Assembly (NCBI RefSeq): GCF_003597395.2 | Contig: NC_133782.1 | Location: forward strand, 9,687,102-9,751,101 | From: Chelonoidis abingdonii | Taxonomy: Eukaryota > Chordata > Testudines > Testudinidae | Direction of reading: 5' to 3' | DNA: 64,000 nucleotides | In this document: positions 11,879 through 24,210 of the stretch, piece after piece | Layout: each line of letters begins with the position of its first letter | Numbering within the stretch: position 1 is the stretch's first letter | Position numbers and translations under genes: made by a program | Notes under the pieces: model-generated | Database searches by the model: none | Told to the model about the DNA's origin: nothing | The model's input: only the letters and a program-made list of their open reading frames with translations

Positions 11879-12895
11879 TGTCATAAGTAGGCAGGTAAGG
11901 GTTAAGTTTCTTTTACCTGGAAAGGGTAACCAAACACCTGACCAGAGGACCAATCAGAGAACTGGATTGTTTAAAAGTCAGGGCCGGGAATTTGTAATAC
12001 TCGGTCTTTTTTGTTTTCTCGGCTGTGAGTAACAAGTTTCTCTTAACTCACTTCTATATCTCAAAATATTCTATAAATCCAAAAGTCTGTGAGTACAAAG
12101 GGAAAACAAAGTAATTGGCTATGAGGGCTTTGTGTTGTATTACAGTGTGGATTGCTGGGTCTTGTGCTTCCTCGGCTGTTGAGGGACAAGCTATCTTGTT
12201 TTGAATTCCAATCTTCTTCTCATTCTACTAAGGGGCAGTGAGTAACAAACGGGAACAAGTAAATCGGCCTATGATATGCTTTGCTTTGTACTTCACTAGT
12301 GTGGTGATGCTGGTCTATTTTAAATTGGCTAATTTTTTATCAGACTGGGTTATTCAGATTTTCTTCAGTGGAGCCTGTTAAATGTTATGCAAGTTACTAG
12401 TTCTGTATTGTCTCTTTTTCTATATAAAAGCTTTCTTTTTTCAAAACTTTGGAAGTTTCTTTTTCTATAAGGCAGAGAAGTGAATACTCTGTATCAGGTA
12501 TCTGTCTCCCTCACGGGAAGGCAGGAACGGGGAAAGGCAAGCCAGCTGTTGGTATTTTGCATCTCAATTGTCCTGAGGGAAGGAACGCTTATCTCTTGGG
12601 AAGCAGAAAAACAGGTTTCTTGGTACGCGCAAGCTAGACCAGGAGGAAGCCTGGGAAGGAGGGGGGAAGGGGTATCTCTCCTGCTTCTGAGGTACTCCAA
12701 GAGAAACAGGTTATCTGGAGGTCCCCCCAGGGGAGGGTTGGGGACACCAGAGAGAGGAAAGGGGGGTCAGGCCCTATCAATTCCTGACCTGGTGGCAGCC
12801 TATCAGATCTAAGCTGGAGATTAAGCTTAGAGGACTTCATGCTAGTACCTTATATTTGAACTCTAATGTTCAAATCGAGGAATAATACTATGACA
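11879..12895 (+). mobile_element. Solo LTR, 1017 bp, with perfect 5-bp target duplication
   Basis: It begins TGTCATAAG and ends CTATGACA. CATGG flanks it at 11874-11878 and 12896-12900. 'gcaggtaagggttaag' near the start and 'aagctggagattaagcttag' near the end match an LTR family I associate with turtles. No coding interior or partner LTR is present. Several GC-rich open frames between 12449 and 12840 lie within the LTR and are not genes. It is a different family from the LTR at 9213. Confidence 0.87.
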
Positions 12896-12900
12896 CATGG

Positions 12901-13135
12901 TCTACTCTTTTCTTTCCAGCTCCTGTCTTCCACTGAAGCACCAGGCAGGGAGCATCACTGTTCTCATTTCAAAAAGCAGGAGAAGATCTATTCAGAACCT
13001 AATGAGTTTCCTCATCCAGGCTTACATGTTTAGCTTGAACACTAAACCTAACCCTACCCACACACTTTTCACCCTTGTTATTTCCAAAGTTTTCTTACAT
13101 AGCATAGATTTCTATTTTCTTTTCCTTCTCAGCTT
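12901..13135. other. Spacer between LTR and CR1
   Basis: Nothing recognised. Confidence 0.4.
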
Positions 13136-14305
13136 ATTTGATGGGGTTACTGGCTTAGTGGACGTGGGGAAGCAGAGATGTGAGATCACATGATTTTAGT
13201 AAGGTTTTTGACACATTCCTACATTAAGCAAACTAGGGAAATGTGGTCGAGATGAAATAACTATATTGTGGGTGCACAACTGGTTGAAAGACAGTACTCA
13301 AAGATTAATTATCAATGGTTCAATGTCAAAGTGAAGGACATATCTAGTGGGGTCATACAGAGATCAGTCCTGGGTCTGGTACTATTCAGTAATTTCAGTA
13401 ATGACGGCTAATGGAGTGAAGAATATGCTTATAAAATCCTTGGATGACACCGAGCAGGGAGGGGTTACAAGCACTTTGGAGGACAGAATTAGAATCAAAA
13501 CAACCTTGACAAATTGTATAATGGGTCTCAAATCAACAAGATGAAATTTAATAAAGACAAGGGTGAACTCTTCACTTTGAAAGGAAAAATCACAAGCAGA
13601 GTTACAAAAGAGGGACTAGCTGGCTAGGTGGTTGTACCGCTGACAAGGACTTGAGAATTATAGTTAATCATCATATGCAGTAACAATGTGATGCACTTGT
13701 GGAAAAGGCTGATGTTCTGGAGTGCATTAAGAGGATTGTCTTATGTAAGACATGGGAATTAACTATCCATCTCTACTTGGCACTGAGGCCTCAGCTGGAG
13801 CACTGTGTCCTATTCCAGACACCACACTTTTGGAAACATGTGGACAAATAGGAGAAAGGCCAGAGGACAGCAAGACAAATGATAAAAGGTTTAGAAAACC
13901 TGACCTCTAAGGAAATTAAAAAAAAACAAACAAACTGAGAAAAGAAGTTTGAGGGGGGACCAGACCACAGGCTTCAACTATGTTAAAGGCTATTACAAAG
14001 AGGATGGTGATCAGCTGTTCTCCACGTCACCAAAGGAAGAATAAGTAGTAACAGGCTTAATTTGCAGTAAGGGTAATTTAGGTTAGATATTAGGAAAAAC
14101 TTCCTAACTATAAGGTAGTTAAACTCTGGAATAGACTTCCAAGTGAGGTTGCAGAATCTCCAACATTGGAGCTTTTTAAGAATGGGTTGGACAAACACCT
14201 CTCAGGCATGGTCTGTGTTTACTGGTCCTGCCTCCGTGCAGGGGGCTGGATTTGATCACTTATCCAAGTCCCTTCCAGCCCTACATTTCCATGGTTCTAG
14301 CCCAG
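13136..14305 (+). pseudogene. CR1 LINE, 3' reverse-transcriptase part and 3' UTR, decayed
   Basis: CR1 elements copy themselves by target-primed reverse transcription. This plus-strand copy is 5'-truncated within the reverse transcriptase. Motif A is readable as DFSKVFDT (13192-13215), the GxPQGS-type motif as GVIQRSVLG (about 13349-13378), and the catalytic Asp-Asp motif as LDDTEQGG (about 13441-13465). Stops and frameshifts separate these pieces, so no active enzyme is made. Downstream are typical CR1 phrases ('gttaaaggctattacaaaga', 'agatattaggaaaaacttcc') and the 3' UTR phrase 'cttatccaagtcccttccag', ending near the ATTCTATG-like tail 'tttccatggttcta'. The 5' limit is approximate. Confidence 0.92.
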
Positions 14306-14352
14306 CATAATTACAAAGCACTAGTGTCAGTCCCAATTCCCACTAACTTTAT

Positions 14353-14510
14353 GGACCCAATTCTCCACAGTCTTGCACCTTGTACACTCATTTACACCTT
14401 TGTAAAGTGGGTATAAAACGTTACCATATCAGAATGGTAGTATTTTGCATTCATACCTTCTACAGGTGCAATTCATACCACAAGGTGAAAGGCTTTGGAA
14501 AATCAGGCCC
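14353..14510. mobile_element. MITE with GGACCCAATTCTCC / AAATCAGGCCC ends
   Basis: The left end 'ggacccaattctcc' and right end 'ggaaaatcaggccc', with internal 'cttgcaccttgtaca' and 'cacaaggtg', match a reptilian MITE with degenerate inverted ends. It is non-coding. Confidence 0.55.
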
Positions 14511-15894
14511 TATGACTCCAACCATCTATCCTCTCCCCTGTTAAAGGGCCATCACATTAGGTTTTTTGGCTTGGATTTTAGGCATTACCTTAAAGACGCC
14601 TTCTTTAATGTGTGTTTGATCCTAATCAGGAATTTTTTAATTAAACTTTTTTTTTAAATTGAAAAATACTAATTCTTCAAAACCAAAATGATAGTGAATT
14701 GGGGTTTGTTTTGATGACTCTCCCATTTAAAAAAAATTATTTCAAATTTGCCAAAAGATTATGAATAATAAAATCATTTTTCCAATTCAAAATTACTTTT
14801 AATTTCAAAATTTAAACTAATAAGATTGAAGAAGGTTAAATAAGAAAACAGATAAAAATCAAAATGAAACACTTTGATTTACCTGAACCAAAAATTGTTT
14901 TGGTTTTTCAGTTAATAAAAATTTGAGATTTTGACTTTCTGTCCTAATTCAAGACAGGAGAAAATTTCAAACGCTCAAAAACATTAAATGAATGGAGAAA
15001 CTATATTCTACACAGAACTAATCCATATCCCACTGAAGAAAGTAGAAAGATTCCTATTGACTTCAATGGGCTTTGGATCAGCCTTACTGCTCCATGGGAG
15101 AGAACACAGAACTTAAGTCTACTTTGACTCACAGACTGGAACCTTATTAATGCATTTATTTATCCATTACAATCAATCACAGAATAATAAAAAGTCTGTT
15201 AGTTTCAGAGGTCTCACAGAGTATGTGAAAATATCTAAGAATGTACAAAAAATGTTGTGTGCACTGGAACAAAAATATTTTACTAAATCTGGATCGCGGG
15301 TCATGGATTTGACCTTTTGTCATTTTTTCCCTTGTAAACTAAAATACAATGCACCGTCTTCAGGAGAGATGTTGCTCACAATACCACAGTTACTCCAGAT
15401 CCTAGAGGCATTTGTTTACTCATGTGGATATTGTTGACTGACCCTTCACTTTTTCGCTCTGGATATTTGGATGGGGAGTATTACCTAGTTGTTTAGAGCT
15501 AATAGATGTAAACAGGATAGGGATTTTAAGTCCAAAAAGGAAGTTACTCTGTTTGAGAAATTACTTCACTTTTAATCCTGTTGGTCTATGTCTGAAACAG
15601 GCAAAATTTGAGTTATACAGAGAGTTTGGATGGAGGGGTGGGGAGATGATAATTTTCCTAGATATTAAATGGTACACAAATGAAGGTAAAAGAAGGACCA
15701 ATTTTCAAGTGTGGGTTTCTTAAGATGCCCACATTCCACTTTAAGTAGGGTGTTGCAACCAATACTCTACCATACCATAACATGTATCAGTCACAATGTT
15801 CAAATGTGGGGCCAAAGGATAGTTGTTTCAAAAGTGCGTAGCGATGGCTTAACTCTGCATCGACTTCGAGGCCAAAGCCACGGTTGAGCATTTA
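14511..15894. other. AT-rich tract with a short MITE scrap
   Basis: 14640-14950 is extremely A/T-rich and looks like a decayed palindromic element or low-complexity DNA. At 15020-15088 'ctaatccatatcccactgaa' and 'cttcaatgggctttggatca' form a degenerate inverted repeat of the kind seen in reptilian MITEs. Nothing else is recognised. Confidence 0.4.
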
Positions 15895-16068
15895 TGAAAA
15901 TTGTTCAACCTTGGGTACCTAAATTTAAGCACCAAAAACCTTATTTAGGCACTTAAATAAATGTCCTGATTTTTTTTGGAGGTGCCACATCTGCAGCTCC
16001 CATTGATTTGTGAGATATCTTAAAATTTTGGTGCCTAAATGGGAGCTGAGCTCTTGAAAATCTGGCCC
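15895..16068. mobile_element. Palindromic MITE ending AAAATCTGGCCC
   Basis: The arms carry 'ggtacctaaatttaagcacc' on the left and 'ttggtgcctaaatgggagc' on the right, and the right end is 'cttgaaaatctggccc'. The arms are diverged, so this is an old copy. Confidence 0.55.
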
Positions 16069-19000
16069 TACATATTCAGGAAAGTTTAAGCCCACTAAAG
16101 CTCCCCTCTGATCACAGTATAAATTTTTAAATAAAAATATCCAAGAAAACTGAAGAAATACATTACTTTATAAACAATTTTGATCACTCGTGCTGCTGTC
16201 AAAAATCAGTGCAGCAACTTGGCAATCTTTGGATTCTATTCCATCTTGTTTATTAGACCAGCTATTCAATAACGAAAGACAAACTTTTAAAAGTTTTTGA
16301 ATCAGCAATAATCAGTGTAATTTCCCAATGCTTGTGTTCTGCTTTTTCATAAGTATTTTCACTTCATGATACTCTTTGTGGAAAATTCTTCTAAATGTGG
16401 ACTTTTTCTATGGCAACATACTCCATGGGTAAAACGTTTTTGTAAGGATCCTTGATGTTGAATATGATATCCTAAACATTTTCATTAAGCTCATTCTTTC
16501 GGGCATGCATTATCACTTCAGGCAGCAAGTAGCAGTGAATTTCCTGCTGTGGTTATACAAAGTAAGCCATCCAAGGAATCCATGTTATATATAGCCCTGA
16601 TGCCAGTTGCACAACACTGAGGCAAATCCTTTTTCAAGTTGATTTGGAGAGATTTATTGAACAGCTTGTGAATGTGGACATAACTAGTAATAGAAATAGG
16701 AAGGTCACTAAAACCAAGTAGATAACCATTTCAAAAAGTTATCAATATCTGTAGCCCTTTGCAGTGTAGCATAGGATACATTACGTGAGACTGCAGAATT
16801 ATGTCCAAAGGACAGCCACACTTAAAAATAACAACTGCAGACAGAGCTATAATTCTGGGCAAGTATGTCTTTTGTTAAACTTCTTCTGGGTTTCCAGAAT
16901 TGACTCCAAAATGAGTGACATCGATGTACATAACCACAGACATAAACTGACTCACTGTGAACATAAGAAGTTTCTGACAGACTTTATTTATATTTTTATG
17001 TGAAGCCACAGTGATGGGTACCAACATTTTCCACAAGATAAAAGATGTAATATTTCTCTAGAGAATCACACTGCATTTTTTTATACATACATGGATGGCA
17101 TCTGGCTAGCTACTCTAAATATATCCTGCATTTCAACACTGCCTATAGAGAGAAGAACTAATTCCTTCATTTCAAAGCTTTAGGGAGGATAATTTTGATG
17201 CCCAGTTTCATCTGATGTTGAGGTGGGGAACTGCCAATTGCTCGTAAAGCAGCTGACCGGCATATGCAAACAGATGCATTCAGCGTTAGCGCTGTATGCA
17301 AGCTTTTGATGTAGCATGTTAAAGATTGAAATAGAAAATGTGAAGGGATATATTATTGTAATGATCTAATTAGTATGTTTTTTGTTGAATGTCAAATAAG
17401 GAGAATGTGTAACTTCAAAATGAGAAGAATGTACAGCAAGGTAAACATTGGTTTGATCCCTAAAGCACCTAGCACCATATGTACATGTTTCTGAGAGATT
17501 CCGCTTCAGCGAGCAACCTGAACACATAGTTTCTTTGATCCTGTTTTGGTCCCTGGAGTAACACTTGCAGGTCACTGTTTAAATGAGGAGAAAATTGGTT
17601 ATAGATCAACTTAATTTTCAAATGTGTTAATCCAAAGAGAACCCATTTTGTGCATAACTGTGAACTTCGAAAAGAGCACAGGAGAGTAGTAGGAAGAAAG
17701 CCACTTGATGTAAGCTTGAGTCACAGTCCTACTGAAGTAATTTCACATCTCTTTTCTTTTCCAGGTTTCTGTATATGTGAAATGCCACAGAATGTTAGAA
17801 TTACCTTTGAACACAGTGCTTTAGAAAAAGTAAAGCTGCTTAGACATTGTTTCTTTATATTTTCTGTGAAAATTAGTGTGATGAAGGGTTGAGCCTCTGT
17901 GCCATACAGCTTCAGGTTAAAGTACACTTTAATGAGACCTGAAATCAGACTTGTTGTAATTTCTGAGATCTTGCTTTTCTTCTGACAAGAGATTATTTTG
18001 AACAGGATCAAAGTGACATGGTAGGTTTCCACTACCATGAACCTGGGTTTGATTTAATTAAAAGAAGAGCAACCTTCTCATCTCTGATCTGTCACATGAG
18101 CCTCTCTTGCATGTCCCTCAGTTGGAAACACCTCTTCCCCTATCATCACCACCATGAGAGTTCGACCAATGGAACAAAGGCAGAATATGTCACTAAGTTC
18201 TGCACTGTGGAACAGCAAGGAGAACGTTGCCACATAGTAAACTTGGTAGCATCATCTATATTCCCAGGAGGCCACTGCCCACATCACAAAACCACCACAC
18301 ATAATTCCTCACAATTGACAGTCTGCGCTCAAGAGAAATGACTTGCTTTGACATGATTTCAGAATTTCTCATTGTATTTTCCCTCCACGGACTCAGCAGG
18401 GAAGAATTAGTTAACTCCTTGAGGACTGCCTACAATTAATCCAGAACAAAGCTTTTTCAACTATCTTTTAGGCCCTTACACTTGTGCTTTCAGTTACAGA
18501 AAGGGATTTTCACAGGTAAATTCATGCAAGGTGCTGACTCCAATGGGAATGGAGGGAACTGTGCTCAGCATTCCCCATGATAAGGATACTCTACCTAGGA
18601 GCACTGAACCAGACTAGGTCAATCCAAGCTTCAAGCCTCCTTTGCACATGCCATTTTCCTGTAGTGCTGAGAATCTGGCCCAACACTTTCATAGTCATTT
18701 TTTAGAAATGCAGAAAAAAGCCATTATCAGCAGAGCTACCAAATAAATAAAATATAAAGTCCAAGGAAATAAAACTGAGAATGTAAGTCAACACATATAT
18801 TCAGTTATAAGTAATTTAGATTATGTTGTTAGAGGTCAAATTCTGCTGTCTCTTACACTCATGCAACAGCATCAAAAAATCAGTGGGTTTGTAGTCATAT
18901 AAGTGGCAGTAGAATTGGTTCAATAAATCCTTCATTATTTTGTATTAAATACGATTTGTTTTTACCTCCAAACACAGTTCCATCCCAGGAATATCTAAAA

Positions 19001-19119
19001 ATGACCTCCATTTATGCTTGTGTAACCCATGCCTGCTTGGTATGGCACTCTGTCCCCGCTAGTGGTAGCTAGACCAGCTAGAGACTGATGAGTGCTACAG
19101 GCTTGACTAAGAGACGTAA
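16069..19119. other. Mostly unique sequence with two degraded MITE scraps
   Basis: At 18835-18925 'ggtcaaattctgctgtctct' and 'gtggcagtagaattggttc' resemble MITE ends. At 18505-18680 the right end 'gctgagaatctggccc' is similar. No exons are supported; the open frames are under 108 codons and AT-driven. Confidence 0.4.
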
Positions 19120-19127
19120 GTTTTATC

Positions 19128-19524
19128 CAGGGCTGCCCAGAGGATGCTGGGGGCCTGGGGCAGGGCCGAGTCTTCGGCGGCAATTCAGCAGCGGGTCCCT
19201 CTCAGAGGGAAGGACCCGCCGCCGAATTGCAGATGAAGAATGAAACAGCGGCGGTAGAGCTGCCGCCGACCGCAGCTTCCCCCCCCACACTGCTTGTGGT
19301 GTTTGTACTCACCCGGCGGCGCTCCAAGGCTTCGGCAGCACTTCAGTGGCAAGTCCTTCACTTGCTCTGAGTCTTCTGCTGCACTGAAGGACCCGCCTCA
19401 GAAGACCCAGAGTGAGTGAAGGGCCTGTGGCCGAAGTACCGCCGAACACCCGGAGCGGCTCGTGGGGCCCTTGTGGGGCCTGGGGCAAATTGCCCCACTT
19501 GCCCCCCCCCCCCCGACGGCCCTG
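19128..19524. mobile_element. hAT-type non-autonomous element with internal hairpin
   Basis: The ends are CAGGGCTGCCCAGAGG and GACGGCCCTG. Flanking octamers GTTTTATC (19120-19127) and TTTTTAGC (19525-19532) agree at 6 of 8 positions, a plausible aged hAT target duplication. Inside, 'cagcgggtccctctcagagg' with 'gaaggacccgccgccgaatt' forms a GC-rich hairpin. A poly-C tract near the right end (19502-19514) may have a misread length. It shares terminal sequence with the elements at 33596 and 33742. Confidence 0.8.
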
Positions 19525-19532
19525 TTTTTAGC

Positions 19533-20423
19533 TCATGTGCTAAGCTCCAGAGGTCCCAAGATTGATCCTGGCTGCCAATGACCGGGATCTGTTGGTATTA
19601 CACTTGGATGAAAAAAGAAAACCTACTCATGAAAATCCAAAAGACCCAGGAGGAAAAGGAAAACCAAGGGCCTAAGTTTTAGAAGCCCTGGACAACCATA
19701 AATCCAAGTTTAGTGAATAGGAACCGTGGGTGTTCAGCCCCTCTGAAATCTGGCTCCCAATGTCTTAGGGGAGATACAGAAAAGGACACAAAGGAAATAC
19801 AGATGGAGAGAACACTGGTTTCTCTGAATGAGCCCCAATGGAAATGTCCACAGCAAAATTGCCCAATAGATTTTTCTACTGAGTGAATTGGCAAACAGTG
19901 TATTCTTCAGCAGCCTTTGTATATTGCATATTGTATTGAGAGTTCTCTATACAGGGACTTTGTTTTATTTGTACAATGCCTGGTACAATGGGATTCTAAA
20001 CCCTGTTTCACTTTCTTCAGTTCCCGCATGTTAGAAATAAGAAATAATACCATCAGGAAAAGAATGGTGCTATACTCTGCTAATGAATAGTGTCTTCCTT
20101 GGCTTTTATATTTTATCATTGTGTTAAGATCATATGGTATCTTGGTACCTTAACATTTAAACTCTTTAGAAAAAGCTGTTTTCTTGAACGATCATCCTGT
20201 AGTCTTTATCCTACCATTGATCCACAGGCAAATTTCCCTACTTAAATCAATGGAGCATTCTGCATACAAATCAATGGTAGAATGTTGCAATTGAATTCTT
20301 GACAGAGACAAGTACATGCAGGCATTTACCTTATACTGGGTCTCATTCTGGAGGTTGTGATACAAGTGTTTTCTAGGAGTGTCCTATTTTACTGTTTTCA
20401 TTTCTTGCCTCCTGTTCCAATAG
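19533..20423. other. Unique sequence with a SINE tail fragment
   Basis: 19958-20005 ('cagggactttgttttatttg' followed by 'tacaatgcctggtacaatgg') is the 3' segment of the SINE family seen at 30550, in plus orientation. The rest is unrecognised. Confidence 0.45.
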
Positions 20424-20680
20424 GCAGCATAGGCTAGTTGTTAAAGCACAGGACTATGAGTTAGAAGACTATTTCTAGTCCTAGTTCTATCACTGCCGTG
20501 CTATGTCATTATGGGCAAGTCATTTCATCTCTCTGATTTAGTTTCCCTATTGAAAATGGGGATAGTACTACCCATCCATATACCTACCGCATGGGATTGT
20601 AAAGACAAATTAGGGATTGTAAAGGTCTTTGAACGTGTACTAAATGAGTGCTCCTAGTAAGAGTAAACATTATGGTTCCT
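20424..20680 (+). mobile_element. MIR/CORE-like SINE
   Basis: The order of parts matches a tRNA-derived CORE-SINE. A head ('gctagttgttaaagcacagg') carries a degraded B-box-like 'tttctagtcc'. A core follows with 'gggcaagtcatttcatctct' and 'tagtttccctattgaaaatg'. The tail contains 'gtaaaggtctttgaacg'. SINEs are pol III transcripts mobilised by a partner LINE. This copy is diverged and shows no clear flanking duplication. Confidence 0.8.
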
Positions 20681-22247
20681 ACTTTTCATAACCCAGCACT
20701 GCTCAGCCAAGTGTGTGTCCACTGAAGACAATCAAGTCCCTTTGAACACATGCTGTCATCCCTCCATCACATCTCTCATGCAAACAAAATAGTGATAGGT
20801 ATTTAGAAAATTGATCACTTTTTTTAGCGAAATCATAGGAGGGCTCTTCCGCCAGCAAGCCAGAATCTTTAGCCAGGTTCTTTGAATATTAACCTGATCC
20901 TGAATACATAATGTTCGATATAGTATGTTAGCGTTTTATTGTAGCTTTTTCTTAATAAAAAAAGTTTTAAATAAGGGTGCTTCTTCCACAGATTTGTAAA
21001 ACACAATGTACCAGACAAGTTTAAAATTCTTTAGCAAAAATATCTCCTGTTCGGATTAGATGAATTATGAATTACAAAAGTTATTTTCTTGAGCATTTGC
21101 ATTTACAACACTTTCATCTGATTCAGAGCATTCAAATAAAGATTGTCTAGCATATGTGGGGTAATTATGTCTATCAAAGTACATTAGCAGCTATACAAAA
21201 TGCTTGGAATAGCATGTGGTGTGTGTGTATGAAGTGTGAGAGAGAAGTCAGGTATCTATGGTAACAACATGCAGATATTTTAATGTCACTGTACTTTCTG
21301 ATAATGGGTCCATTAAAGAAATAGTTGTTTGAGGTTCAATTACATATAATGATAGCTTTTTGCACAATAACTATTCAGCTATACAGATGTGTGCAGATAA
21401 CTTGTTACAGAAAAAAACATCCCCCCCCCCCCGGTTCCCCGACGGCCGCCAACGCAACGTAAAAACAACCCCCCCCCCCCCGAAAAAAACCCCAAACTCA
21501 AAACACCACAGGCATAATCATTAGGAAATGTATCATTCAGCCCTTGCTTTCTTTGCTTTATAGTTCAAAAGTTTGCAATGCATGTTCAATAACAAAACAA
21601 ATAGCCCACCCTGTAATTTTAAGGACATTGTGATTTTCCATATGCTACAGTGTAAAAAAGTTGATTAAACTGCTGACAAGGATTTATTTGAGCTATGAAA
21701 AGAGATTTTTTTGTGATGGAAATAGCTGCTTGATTTTACAAATTAATGCTCCAGTCAATTAAAATTTCCAGTGGAAATAATGGTTTATAGTCCCCAGTTA
21801 TGAAATGAAAACGCTTGCAGCTTTCACCTTGTAAACCTGAGTACTAAACCTGTTAAGACAGTTCAAGTTTAGTCATTTGATGAGTATGATTTCATGAACA
21901 TACACTGCAGCACATATAGAAGCATGCTTATAACATTCATTTAAATAGTCTTGATCATCTTGAATGAATTTTTCAACTTTAGAACTTGTCGACTACTTGT
22001 TTAGCCCTGAAATTCTCTCTGTTTCCCTTAACACATTGGCTCACACTGCATTAAATTACCCACAGCACGGCTAAATAAGCACGAGTTAGCAAATTATTTT
22101 TATAAATGGGTTTTAAGTGATTCTGGAAGGGCTTTCCAAACGAGTGTTATATGCATTTGGACTTTTCCAGGTTCCTTTTCCTAAACCATTATAAATCCAA
22201 TCACAATTTTACATGCTGCAAAGGAAAAATGTATCTTCAAAGACATA
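20681..22247. other. AT-rich unique sequence with anomalous poly-C patch
   Basis: Apart from the anomaly at 21421-21481, the region is repeat-poor, with homeodomain-like ATTA/TAAT cores (for example around 21700-21780). It could hold conserved non-coding sequence, but nothing here proves it. Confidence 0.35.
21421..21481. other. Probable sequencing/assembly artefact between poly-C runs
   Basis: Twelve C's (21421-21432) are followed by a GC-rich, CpG-rich 36-base insert, then thirteen C's (21469-21481) and an A-rich run. The composition matches neither flank nor any repeat I know, and looks like low-quality bases called around a homopolymer. Confidence 0.55.
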
Positions 22248-22335
22248 GGGCCAAGTCTTCGGCTAATGTAAACTGATCGCACTCCAGTTACTATAATAAA
22301 GATAGGCCAATTTACATAATCTGATACTCTGGCTG
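22248..22335. mobile_element. Degraded palindromic MITE, GGGCCA family
   Basis: It starts 'gggccaagtcttcggctaat' and carries 'gtaaactgatcgcactccag' and 'ccaatttacataatctgat', the same layout as the copy at 259. It is diverged and its right end is uncertain. Confidence 0.5.
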
Positions 22336-23364
22336 ATACTTTGGGGCGGGATTTTATTTACCACAATATTTTATTTTGTTTTACAATGATTCTTATTATT
22401 TTCTCCCATTCCATCAGACCATAATTTACCTGTTGGTAAATTCAACTAAAAGATACTCACATTCTGATCAGAATGCTTGGCTGTTTGGGGTTGTTTAGTC
22501 AGCTTCTAGACATGATGGGGCCAGGACATGAGGTAAACAAAGATCCTCCTTTCTTTCTTTTTATTTTTTTTAATATTGAAGGAGGAAGAAGCCTAGCTTC
22601 TTAAAGTTTTGCTCAGCACTGTCCCTGGTCTACAGGGGAAGCAGCATTGAAGTTCTCAATGGTTGCTTGCTTTTGAATCAATATACATGAAACAAAATGT
22701 TAGAGGATGAGTTCTTTTTCACTTTTCTCCGCTCCCAGAGCTAATGCCCTCATTTTTCAAAGAGAAGGCGTTTCCTAATCTCCTCAAATTCTACTATTGA
22801 GGAACAGAGAGGCTCATTATGTATTAAGACAGTGATCCTGATGTGTAAAGCATCGCAGCTTCTTATCCTCTTCTTCAAATGGACTTAGAACCTCTGTGAC
22901 AGGCTTTCAAGTGTTTGGAAGTGTTATCACAATGATTTGAGAATCTGGTTTGTTTGAAGAAAAAGGAAAGTTCTGAATGACACAATGCAGATGGTGAAGT
23001 CTGAGTGTTACGAAAACATTTTATAAGCTGCCTTTTACAAACATCTGCTTTGTGACCTATTTTCCACAAGACACGTTGATAAGGAAGAATTTCCAAGAAA
23101 TATGTGCAAGTTTTGAAATTTTAGTATAATTTTAAAATTACAACTTCCACATTTTGTTTCCCATTTTATCCATGTCCCTTCACATCCAGCATGTTGTTAT
23201 CATCCAAAGTGAAACTAGTCACTACTGGCTGACACCAAACCCTCATTGTTACTGAGGTCCCATATCTCCAAACAGCAAGCTGAAGCTTGAAAACAACAGA
23301 ATTCAAGAGATAAAACAGAAACCCGAGGACTGAATGAAATCCGACGTCAACAGCTATTTGTAGA
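22336..23364. other. Unique sequence, nothing recognised
   Basis: Short minus-strand open frames (73 and 84 codons, at 22875-23096 and 23166-23420) show no known motif. Confidence 0.4.
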
Positions 23365-23570
23365 AATGTGTTATGGGGAAGTGCTAAACAATCCATTCCA
23401 CCTTGATTTAGCTGTGACACACTGGGTACAGGTCCCAGACCTGAACAAAAGCTCTATGTAAGCTCAAAAGCTTGTCTTGGTCACCAACAGAAGTTGGTCC
23501 AATAAAAGATATTGCCTCATTCACCTTGTCTCTACTATTCTGGGACCAACATAGCTGCCACAACATGTGC
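23365..23570 (+). mobile_element. Penelope-like element, 3' end
   Basis: Plus-strand phrases 'gatttagctgtgacacac', 'ccagacctgaacaaaagctc', 'accaacagaagttggtccaa' and 'tattctgggaccaacatagc' match the 3' region of the element at 51531-52345, which lies in opposite orientation. That copy encodes a GIY-YIG domain; this fragment holds only the non-coding end. Confidence 0.75.
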
Positions 23571-24107
23571 TATCCTTTTAACTGCATAAGGACACAATAA
23601 AACGTTGCATGCTATTTCATAGTAACCACAAGTCAGTATTCCCTGTAAGAACACACACTGAAATTGCTTAGTCATACTGGTCTATGTCACACCAGGGCTA
23701 CTAATGGTTTCTAAAATGCATGGAGGCCTTTATAATTTCAACCATAGACTTCATTAACGCAGCACTTTAGTACTGGGTCAAATGAAAAATTTCTCAAAGA
23801 AAATACACTCACACAGATAAATTATTTGCAATAAATAATTTGACCAGCTCTAGTGGCAATGCACATAATTCTAAAGCGCTTTTGGACAACATGTTCAATG
23901 ATCCAACAATGAATAATTTAGACATTCTCAAGTCAACCCCTAACTAAAGCAGTGATGGGAAGTAAACATGCAGCCTATGCATGATACCAGCAGGCAGACT
24001 AGAGTTCCATACATTTGGTGCACTTAGCAGCAGCAATATGCATCCCCAGATAGTGCTACCAGCTAACAGTAAAACATGCATTAACTGACAATTAAGCAGG
24101 GTGCAAC
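23571..24107. other. Unique sequence, nothing recognised
   Basis: No repeat ends, SINE boxes or exon signals were found. Confidence 0.4.
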
Positions 24108-24205
24108 CTTTGAAATATAGGCAACATCCCCTGGCCGATACAGTGCATAGACAGGTTTCTCATCTGCAGTTCTTTTGGCAGCTTCGGAGATGTCACATTC
24201 TGTTG
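24108..24205 (-). CDS. Candidate coding exon, protein not recognised
   Basis: On the minus strand a pyrimidine-rich acceptor ('ttttcttttatacaag') is followed by a 98-nt block open as 2 + 96 nt, encoding 32 residues ending ...AYISK. The stretch TADEKPVYALYRPGD has ordinary soluble-protein composition, unlike the Leu/Ser/Phe-rich chance frames elsewhere. The following donor, AAG|GTTGCA, is weak, and a GTCAGT lies a little further on. There is no neighbouring exon that I can support, and the family is not recognised. It could be one exon of a large gene with very long introns, a lineage-specific exon, or chance. Confidence 0.28.
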
Positions 24206-24210
24206 CTTGT

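Noticed and set aside
12449..12840. Several overlapping open frames on both strands
   Set aside because: All lie within the solo LTR 11879-12895 and overlap in different phases.
13044..13062. Telomere-like CCTAACCCTA
   Set aside because: Only one and a half imperfect units; a chance match.
20424..20500. tRNA gene
   Set aside because: The tRNA-like head belongs to a diverged SINE and cannot fold into a cloverleaf with intact boxes.
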